A stretch of DNA of 13,811 nt. Source: Firmicutes bacterium UBA4845. GTDB taxonomy: Bacteria; Bacillota; Clostridia; Tissierellales; Sedimentibacteraceae. The notes beneath the pieces were generated by a model that was not told the DNA's origin, did not search any database, and saw only the letters and a list, made by a program, of their open reading frames with translations. The position numbers were made by a program, and so were the translations under genes. Location: positions 1-13,811 of the forward strand of contig DHER01000113.1 of NCBI GenBank assembly GCA_002399975.1, written 5' to 3'. This document shows positions 1-4,768 of this stretch, piece by piece. How positions within the stretch are numbered: the stretch's first letter is position 1; each line of letters starts with the position of its first letter.

Positions 1-6
1 TATTTT

Positions 7-23
7 TTATTTTCAATTATTAA
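7..23 (+). repeat. Left copy of 17-bp direct repeat flanking the IS
   Basis: TTATTTTCAATTATTAA, identical to 1287-1303. It sits directly outside the left inverted repeat, so it is a likely target-site duplication. It is unusually long for IS30 relatives, most of which make 2-3 bp duplications. Confidence 0.7.
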
Positions 24-45
24 AAATTGCAACATTAAATGTCCG
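24..45 (+). repeat. Left terminal inverted repeat of the IS30 element
   Basis: Ends in AAATGTCCG and matches the reverse complement of 1262-1283 (ends AAATGACCG) at 16 of 22 positions. It lies next to the 3-prime end of the transposase frame. Confidence 0.6.
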
Positions 46-118
46 CTATTTTAAATAAATTGTTATAGTATAATTATTTTACATATTACTGTGTTAATAT
101 CAGGTTTTTTAACTATCC

Positions 119-850
119 TTATGTTACATAATATACTTCTGATGCTGTTTTATAACCCAATATCCTACGAGGATAGTTATTAATCCACTCCTCTATACGT
201 TTAATCTCCTTGTGAGTATATTTACTAATATTTGCTCCCTTGGGGATAAAACGCCTAATAATCTTATTAGTATTTTCATTGCTACCTCTTTCCCAAGAGC
301 TATATGGGTGAGCATAGTATGCTGTGGTTCTTTTCTTTTTTGTAATAACAGATTGTTCTATTATATTTTGATTTACAAACTCACAACCATTATCCATAGT
401 GATACTCTTAAACATCTTCTTAAAAGAATTCCTATATCTTCGCTCTAATTTATCTAAAGTTTTACCCACTTCCTCCTGGGTTTTTGCAGCCATCTTAAAT
501 ATTAATGCATGTCGCGAACAACGCTCTGTTAATACTAACAGTACGCTTTTTGAGCCACGTCCACTAATCACACAATCCATCTCCCAATGACCTACTGTTT
601 CCCTTAAACTCACATCCTCAGGCCTTTCTTCTATACTGCGACCTTTCACATTGTTTAGAGCTACTTTATGTACTTTCTGGTATCTTCTTTTGATTCCATT
701 CTTTTTAACTAATAAATTTTTATTAGTTAATTTAAGAAATATGCCTTTATCAATATAATTATATAACGTTTTTGTGCATATACTGGTTTTAAACTTCATT
801 CTTTCTTGTTTTATTCTTCCTACTAACAGCATCTGGTGAATACTTTTCAT
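119..850 (-). pseudogene. IS30-family transposase, C-terminal fragment (DDE catalytic domain)
   Basis: 243 codons if counted from the ATG at 850, but the first ten residues are an out-of-frame reading of the upstream fragment's end; real homology starts at GRIKQE (residue 11). The catalytic triad is visible: D92 in HWEMDCVISG, D153 in ITMDNGCEF, and E187 in SSWERGSNEN, with 33 residues between the last two, as known for IS30. The C-terminal part carries the usual RRFIPKG and NYPRRILGYKT motifs. Removing one base from the four at 821-824 joins the two fragments into about 352 residues, a normal IS30 transposase length. All catalytic residues remain, so the inactivation looks recent, or the extra base is a sequencing error. 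Confidence 0.85.
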
Positions 851-1178
851 TTATAATTTTATCTTCAATATACTTAGCTAACTCATGATCATTTGCAATT
901 TTAAGGCCTGGTCCCTTATTTGAGCAATTCTCTACATACTTTCTTTGTGCCACATCAGCACAATATCTTTGTTCTTCTGTCCAGTCACTGTTTCTAAAAG
1001 TTACAGTTCCTCGTTTTATTTCGCGACGAATAGTACGCTCAGATTTACCTATTTGCTTGGCAATATCCGCATTTGATAATCCTGCTTTTTTTAGTGCTTC
1101 AATTTTATATCTTTCTTTTTCAGTTAGGTATTTATTTTTTCTTGAATTTAGTGTATTATTTACTTTAGAATGATTCAT
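789..1178 (-). pseudogene. IS30-family transposase, N-terminal fragment (DNA-binding part)
   Basis: 129 codons from the ATG at 1178, preceded by the ribosome binding site AAAGGA (1187-1192 on the reverse strand). Residues about 18-57 form the helix-turn-helix typical of IS30 transposases: a KERYKIEAL helix, then the GLSNADIAKQIGKSERTIRREI stretch, which would recognise the element's ends. The family-typical KYSPDAV motif is at residues 112-118. The frame then runs off into an unrelated tail (SRKNKTRKNEV) and stops. The missing continuation, GRIKQE, is found in the next frame, so the gene is broken rather than short by design. A programmed frameshift is possible, but I see no slippery run at the junction. 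The family normally has one uninterrupted frame. Confidence 0.85.
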
Positions 1179-1261
1179 TATAATTTTCCTTTGCTATAGA
1201 GTTTTGTCGTGATTACACTATAACAAATAAATTCATATGAATCATTCTTTTTTATTTAATT

Positions 1262-1283
1262 CGGTCATTTCATTATACAACTT
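1262..1283 (-). repeat. Right terminal inverted repeat of the IS30 element
   Basis: Partner of 24-45. It lies upstream of the transposase start, as expected for the promoter-side end of the element. Confidence 0.6.
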
Positions 1284-1286
1284 TGC

Positions 1287-1303
1287 TTATTTTCAATTAT
1301 TAA
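1287..1303 (+). repeat. Right copy of 17-bp direct repeat flanking the IS
   Basis: Identical to 7-23. Taking out 24-1303 would restore one copy joined to the yitT upstream region, the expected pre-insertion state. Confidence 0.7.
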
Positions 1304-1392
1304 TTTTATAAATTTATAAGTGTAAATATTTGAAATTTTACACAGAAGCAACAGGATAAGTGAAAAGAGCACCTTTATAATAATTACTTGTG

Positions 1393-1421
1393 TTGACTAA
1401 TGTTTCTATCTGCTTGATTAT
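1393..1421 (+). promoter_or_regulatory. Candidate promoter for the YitT-family gene
   Basis: TTGACT (1393-1398), 17 bp, GATTAT (1416-1421). A full TATAAT also lies at 1419-1424, but 20 bp from the -35. A second candidate nearer the gene is TTGCAT (1498-1503), 18 bp, TATACT (1522-1527). The sequence alone does not decide between them. Confidence 0.4.
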
Positions 1422-1500
1422 AATTTAATAATCACCACAAGGTCAGATTATACATTAAGTACATCTACATTATAAAGCATCGTTTCATAAATTGCCCTTG

Positions 1501-1531
1501 CATTAGTACCATGCTATGGTTTATACTAATG
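1501..1531 (+). promoter_or_regulatory. Inverted repeat upstream of the YitT-family gene
   Basis: CATTAGTA (1501-1508) pairs perfectly with TACTAATG (1524-1531). Nested inside, CCAT (1509-1512) pairs with ATGG (1516-1519) around GCT, leaving a four-base bulge. It overlaps the -10 element of the nearer candidate promoter, so it could be an operator; alternatively it is a leader hairpin if the upstream promoter is used. The ribosome binding site AAAGGAGG (1549-1556) follows, 6 bases before the ATG. Confidence 0.4.
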
Positions 1532-1562
1532 TTATAGCAATATAATTGAAAGGAGGCATATT

Positions 1563-2267
1563 ATGGCAGAGATAAAAAATAAATTCCATAATTTTATAAA
1601 GGAAAAGATAAAATTCCCTGCCTTCAAAAAAATAGTAACCATTTTGATTGGTACTGCCATACTGTCATTTGGATTGCATAATATCCATCAGCAAACAAAC
1701 ATTACCGAGGGTGGTGTGTTGGGTATGATTTTACTTCTTAACTACTGGTTTGAAATAACACCTGCTCTAATATCTCCCGTTCTGGATATAATTTGCTATA
1801 TCTTTGCATTTAAAGCTTTAGGAAAAGAATTCATCAAAACATCAGCTATCTCAACACTTAGCCTTGCAGGATTCTTTCTTCTCTGGGAACAGTTCCCTCC
1901 GATACTACCCAATCTTTCCAATCATCCGTTAATTGCAGCTGTCGCAGGAGGCATGTTCGTAGGTGTAGGCGTCGGTTTAGTTGTACGACAGGGAGGCTCC
2001 ACCGGAGGAGATGATGCATTAGCACTGGCTATATCAAAAATAACCGGATGTAATATTTCCATAGCATACCTTGCTACAGATATTAGTGTATTGCTGCTAT
2101 CGCTCACCTATATACCTTTTAAGCATATTATTTTTTCAATAATTACAGTGTCGATCTCATCTTTAGTAATTGGATTTATAAAAGATTTCCCCATCAGTGA
2201 AATAGAACATACGAAAAATGAAAAAAATAATCCAACAAAAGAAAATAAAATTTCAAAAGAAGCTTAA
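1563..2267 (+). CDS. YitT-family integral membrane protein, short form
   Basis: 234 residues starting at an ATG with a strong AAAGGAGG site. The family (DUF161) consists of polytopic membrane proteins of unknown transport or regulatory role. Visible signatures are an early glycine-rich stretch, NITEGGVLGM (about 46-55), and the diagnostic QGGSTGGDD (143-151). Hydrophobic segments suggest about six membrane spans: roughly 24-41, 49-63, 68-86, 95-108, 122-141 and 166-205 (the last possibly two). The common form is about 280-290 residues with a soluble C-terminal DUF2179 domain; here the last span is followed only by a lysine/asparagine-rich tail of about 25 residues, so that domain is absent. 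The gene is monocistronic between the IS and the convergent sda operon. The family assignment is firm; the function is not known. Confidence 0.85.
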   Translation: MAEIKNKFHNFIKEKIKFPAFKKIVTILIGTAILSFGLHNIHQQTNITEGGVLGMILLLNYWFEITPALISPVLDIICYIFAFKALGKEFIKTSAISTLSLAGFFLLWEQFPPILPNLSNHPLIAAVAGGMFVGVGVGLVVRQGGSTGGDDALALAISKITGCNISIAYLATDISVLLLSLTYIPFKHIIFSIITVSISSLVIGFIKDFPISEIEHTKNEKNNPTKENKISKEA

Positions 2268-2292
2268 ATTAACCGGAAACTTATTTCAATTG

Positions 2293-2323
2293 AAAAAAAT
2301 CAGTTTTTTATTTGAAACTGATT
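2293..2323 (-). terminator. Intrinsic terminator of the sdaAB-sdaAA operon
   Basis: AATCAGTTT (2298-2306) pairs with AAACTGATT (2315-2323), a perfect 9-bp stem. On the reverse strand the stem is followed at once by a run of seven T (from the A run at 2293-2299), so it best serves the leftward sda operon. There is no T run on the forward side; yitT may share the hairpin inefficiently. Confidence 0.75.
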
Positions 2324-2359
2324 CCTTCTGATTCCTTACATTTAATCCTACTAATAAAT

Positions 2360-3247
2360 TTATAAAGAAGTTTTTTTATCGAATATTTCCTTTTTTAATT
2401 TTTTCGCTGTAGGGGTTATTGCAATTCCTCCCTGTGCTGTTTCTCTCAGCTCAGGCGCCATTTGTTTTCCTACCTTATTCATTGCCCATATAACTTCATC
2501 AAACGGTATTTTACTTTTAACTCCAGCCATAACAACATCTGCTGTGGTAAGAGCACTTACCGTACCTGCTATATTTCGCTTTGCACATGGTACCTCGACT
2601 AAGCCTGCAACAGGATCACAAACTAATCCAAGAATGTTTTTAATGACTATGGCTGCAGCATCCAATGCCTGTTCAGGAGTTCCACCCATCATTTCAACAA
2701 CTGCAGCAGATCCCATTGCCGCAGCAGAGCCGCATTCAGCCTGGCATCCTCCTTCTGCTCCCGCCATTGTAGCATGCTTTGCGATAATTATTCCCACACC
2801 GGAAGCTGTAAACAAACAGTTAACCATGTCCTCTTCAGTTTTATTGAGCTTTTCAGCAGCAGAAATTATAACTGCCGGTAAAATACCACATGAACCTGCT
2901 GTTGGGCATGCAACAATTTTTCCCATAGCAGCATTTACTTCAGAAGAAGACATAGCTCTTGCCATAGCTTTTACCATAAAGTCACCGGTTAATGTATTGC
3001 CCCTATCTGCATATTTTCTTAGCATGCAGGCATCTCCTCCGATAAGCCCGCTTACGGATTTTACTTCTTTATCCTGTGCATAAGAAGAAGAATTTAACAT
3101 TGTGTTCAGATTTTTTTTCATTCTTACCAGAATATCTTCTCTGCTTAGCTCCGACTTTTCCATTTCTTTTCTTATTGAATATTCCCAGATAGGAATACTC
3201 TCTTTGCTGCAAATATCTATTAATTCACTTCCGCTTGAAACAAACAT
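2360..3247 (-). CDS. sdaAA: L-serine dehydratase (L-serine ammonia-lyase), iron-sulfur alpha subunit
   Basis: 295 residues, full family length. With the beta subunit it converts L-serine to pyruvate and ammonia in the cytoplasm, a main serine-degrading step in amino-acid fermenters. It carries the alpha-chain signature CPTAGSCG (114-121). Cysteines C168, C210 and C221 have spacings of 42 and 11 that match the three cluster ligands known in the related Legionella enzyme, so they probably hold the oxygen-labile [4Fe-4S] cluster. There is no C-terminal cysteine tail, as expected for the two-subunit form. The start ATG overlaps the stop of sdaAB by one base (TAATG), with AAGGA about 8 bases upstream, so translation is probably coupled. 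The gene is followed by its own terminator at 2293-2323. Confidence 0.96.
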   Translation of the reverse strand: MFVSSGSELIDICSKESIPIWEYSIRKEMEKSELSREDILVRMKKNLNTMLNSSSYAQDKEVKSVSGLIGGDACMLRKYADRGNTLTGDFMVKAMARAMSSSEVNAAMGKIVACPTAGSCGILPAVIISAAEKLNKTEEDMVNCLFTASGVGIIIAKHATMAGAEGGCQAECGSAAAMGSAAVVEMMGGTPEQALDAAAIVIKNILGLVCDPVAGLVEVPCAKRNIAGTVSALTTADVVMAGVKSKIPFDEVIWAMNKVGKQMAPELRETAQGGIAITPTAKKLKKEIFDKKTSL

Positions 3248-3930
3248 TATTGAATTCCTTCCTTAATTGGATTAATAATCTTTACGCTTTCAATTTCTTT
3301 TATTTTTTTTATTTTGTTCATTATATTTTCAGAAATTAAATTATCAGTTTCTAATGCCATAGTTGCCATCTTTCCCCTCTCATTTCTATAAACCCTCATA
3401 TTTGCAATATTTATATTTTCTTCAAACAATATGGAGGATATTTTTGATACAACTCCTGGCAAATCTTTATGCCTTGTTAAAATCGTAGGATATTCACCGG
3501 TAAATTCCACGTTTTGTCCATCTATGTTAAAAATAAGAATATTTCCTCCGCCTATTGATGATCCTGTAACCTCAGTAATATTTCCATCTTCTTTTGTAAT
3601 GATAAATTTAACCGTATTAGGGTGAACATTCCCTAAATCTGTTTCGGTAAATTTAAATTTAAGTCCCTCTTTTACCGCAATATTGAATGATTTTTTTAAA
3701 TTTTCATCCCACGGATCCATATTGAGTATACCTGCAACTAATGCCTTGTCTGTACCGTGACCCTTGTAGGTCCGTGCAAATGAACCATGAAGCAAAAATT
3801 CCACTTTTTTAATTTTACCACCTGCCACAATTCCTGCGACCTTTGCCAGCCTTGCAGCACCAGCTGTGTGAGAACTCGATGGCCCGATCATTATTGGACC
3901 TATAATATCAAAAGTACCGTAATCCCTCAT
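3247..3930 (-). CDS. sdaAB: L-serine dehydratase, iron-sulfur beta subunit with ACT domain
   Basis: 227 residues. N-terminal beta-chain motifs are IGPSSSHTAG (15-24), GHGTDKAL (57-64), HPNT (103-106) and GSSIGGGN (123-130), which contribute to the serine site in this family. The C-terminal part (about 147-218) is an ACT domain with LTRHKDLPGVVSKISSIL, a fold that usually binds amino acids or mediates subunit contacts. It is first in a two-gene leftward operon and overlaps sdaAA by one base. The start ATG at 3930 is preceded by AGAAGGA. A near-consensus promoter (4001-4029) and a perfect palindrome in the leader (3949-3965) lie upstream, pointing to regulated transcription. Confidence 0.95.
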   Translation of the reverse strand: MRDYGTFDIIGPIMIGPSSSHTAGAARLAKVAGIVAGGKIKKVEFLLHGSFARTYKGHGTDKALVAGILNMDPWDENLKKSFNIAVKEGLKFKFTETDLGNVHPNTVKFIITKEDGNITEVTGSSIGGGNILIFNIDGQNVEFTGEYPTILTRHKDLPGVVSKISSILFEENINIANMRVYRNERGKMATMALETDNLISENIMNKIKKIKEIESVKIINPIKEGIQ

Positions 3931-3948
3931 TTTTCATCCTTCTACCTT

Positions 3949-3965
3949 TATTGCATCATGCAATA
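3949..3965. promoter_or_regulatory. Perfect 17-bp palindrome in the sdaAB leader, candidate operator
   Basis: TATTGCAT, one central C, ATGCAATA: eight perfectly paired bases on each side. It lies about 35 bases downstream of the sdaAB -10 element and just upstream of the ribosome binding site. That position would suit a repressor that blocks elongation or initiation. It is too A/T-rich and has too short a centre to be a stable RNA hairpin, which favours a DNA-binding site. I do not recognise the motif as belonging to a named regulator. Confidence 0.5.
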
Positions 3966-4000
3966 CAAATTTTTTCTTAGACTCTTATTTAGCCATTACA

Positions 4001-4029
4001 ATTATATAATAGCCAAAACACAGCGTCAA
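4001..4029 (-). promoter_or_regulatory. sdaAB promoter (sigma-A type)
   Basis: Read on the reverse strand: TTGACG (4024-4029), 17-bp spacer, TATAAT (4001-4006); 11 of 12 consensus bases with ideal spacing. Transcription would begin near 3994 and give a leader of about 65 bases that contains the palindrome. Confidence 0.8.
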
Positions 4030-4057
4030 CATACTAATTTTAAAAATTAGAAAATAA

Positions 4058-4094
4058 ATAAACATCCCGCAACTAAAAATTGCGGGATGTTTAT
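4058..4094 (-). terminator. Strong leftward terminator upstream of the sdaAB promoter
   Basis: A 15-bp perfect stem (4058-4072 with 4080-4094) with a CCCGC/GCGGG core and a 7-base loop. On the reverse strand it is followed by the T-rich tract TTATTTTCTAATTTTT; the forward side has no comparable tract, so it acts on leftward transcripts. No leftward gene lies immediately upstream, so it either ends an unannotated transcript from the promoter at 4498-4526 or insulates the sdaAB promoter. Confidence 0.8.
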
Positions 4095-4265
4095 ATGATT
4101 TGGAAGAAGATAAAAAAAGTATTATCTGATATTAATTATCTGCAAATATTTTGTTTTTATTCAAAAAGTTTAAAAATTTTTTAAAATTATTTTTATATAA
4201 ACAAAAATAAATTTAATTCTTAAAAATGTTTCTCAAAAAATGAAATTAACAGTGAAAAATAAAAA

Positions 4266-4328
4266 GTATGCACAACTGTGGATAAATCTGTTGACAACTG
4301 CCTAAAAAAGCATAAAATTTGTGTATAT
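4266..4328 (-). promoter_or_regulatory. DnaA-box-like cluster, left
   Basis: TGTGGATAA (4277-4285) is a perfect DnaA box on the reverse strand. Directly beside it, after the three bases ATC, is TGTTGACAA (4289-4297, 7 of 9 to consensus). On the other side is GTATGCACA (4266-4274, forward, 8 of 9). A further 8-of-9 match, TGTGTATAT, lies at 4320-4328 on the reverse strand. Regular 11-12 bp spacing is typical of DnaA-binding arrays. Function is inferred. Confidence 0.5.
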
Positions 4329-4497
4329 CTGGTTTATTTTTGTTTAAAGTTATGTTTATAACTCTTAGAAATAAGATAAAATATGAATTATTAAATGTTT
4401 ATATGTTAAATACCTATATGAAATAAAGATTATATATTTAACTAATATTTATTTTTTATATCAGCGTTAAACTAACCAATAAGCAGCTTTCGCTTAT

Positions 4498-4526
4498 ATT
4501 ATAACATGCATACACTAATGTGCCAA
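4498..4526 (-). promoter_or_regulatory. Strong leftward promoter without an assigned gene
   Basis: On the reverse strand: TTGGCA (4521-4526), 17-bp spacer, TATAAT (4498-4503), with an upstream TG making an extended -10. It would start near 4491 and run left to the terminator at 4058-4094. Confidence 0.55.
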
Positions 4527-4539
4527 ATCCAATTATAAT

Positions 4540-4560
4540 TTATCCACAGATTTACCAACA
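4540..4560 (+). promoter_or_regulatory. DnaA-box-like cluster, right
   Basis: TTATCCACA (4540-4548) is a perfect DnaA box, followed after GAT by TTACCAACA (4552-4560, 7 of 9). The box-GAT-box layout is the same as in the left cluster read on the other strand, so the two clusters face each other across A/T-rich DNA. Confidence 0.5.
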
Positions 4561-4663
4561 ACAAAAAAATTAACTCGTACATATAAACTATTAATAAACT
4601 AAAAGTAATTTTAAGCTGATAAATCGTTGAAATTCAGGGAAAGATCAAGTGCAAATTTCTTCA

Positions 4664-4691
4664 TTGTAATGCTAATGTAATACTGTATAAA
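4664..4691 (+). promoter_or_regulatory. Candidate promoter for the SLH-domain gene
   Basis: TTGTAA (4664-4669), 16 bp, TATAAA (4686-4691). Only moderate agreement with consensus; other A/T-rich -10-like sites lie nearby (about 4700-4710). Confidence 0.35.
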
Positions 4692-4768
4692 GAGAATTAT
4701 TATATAATTATAAATGTGGTATTTTATCTATACTGTACCATATTTCACTTAAAATCAGGGTGTGTAAA

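Larger units (their letters stand above)
24..1286 (-). mobile_element. IS30-family insertion sequence with broken transposase
   Basis: About 1.26 kb, containing one leftward transposase of the IS30 type in two frames. The ends carry imperfect inverted repeats (24-45 against 1262-1283, 16 of 22 positions matching when one is reverse-complemented). A perfect 17-bp direct repeat lies just outside (7-23 and 1287-1303), which I read as target-site duplication. The exact ends are uncertain by a few bases because three extra bases (1284-1286) lie between the right inverted repeat and the right direct repeat. A 12-bp palindrome, attcatatgaat (1231-1242), sits between the right end and the transposase start and could be a site for self-regulation; that is a guess. 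The element is probably no longer able to transpose by itself, because the transposase frame is interrupted. Confidence 0.85.
4050..4491 (-). ncRNA. Candidate untranslated transcript between orphan promoter and terminator
   Basis: Bounded by a good leftward promoter (4498-4526) and a strong leftward terminator (4058-4094), giving about 440 nt. No ATG or GTG frame of useful length with a ribosome binding site lies inside. It is very A/T-rich and shows little stable structure apart from the terminator, so it matches no RNA family I know. It could also be an attenuated long leader of sdaAB, or transcription linked to the DnaA-box region. Confidence 0.25.
3931..4768. other. Gene-free divergent region between sdaAB and the SLH gene
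   Basis: No convincing coding frame on either strand. It contains, from left to right: the sdaAB leader palindrome and promoter, a strong leftward terminator, an A/T-rich stretch with a DnaA-box-like cluster (4266-4328), a small hairpin (ATAAGC/GCTTAT, 4479-4497), a strong leftward promoter (4498-4526), a second DnaA-box-like cluster (4540-4560) and a weak rightward promoter for the SLH gene. It is much richer in recognisable signals than the other intergenic regions here. Confidence 0.7.

Noticed and set aside
2544..3083. Forward-strand frame of 179 codons opposite sdaAA
   Set aside because: Alanine/serine/proline-rich antisense of a conserved enzyme; no independent support.
4266..4560. Treating the region as the proven chromosomal origin
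   Set aside because: dnaA and dnaN are absent and I cannot compute genome-wide skew here; kept only as a candidate.
4760..4768. GTG start giving three extra residues on the SLH protein
   Set aside because: The GTG lacks a spaced ribosome binding site, and the ATG at 4769 begins a normal MKKK signal peptide with AGGG at suitable distance.
3931..4768. T-box, glycine or other riboswitch upstream of sdaAB or the SLH gene
   Set aside because: I find no T-box sequence, glycine-aptamer core or other conserved aptamer element; the region is mostly unstructured A/T-rich DNA.
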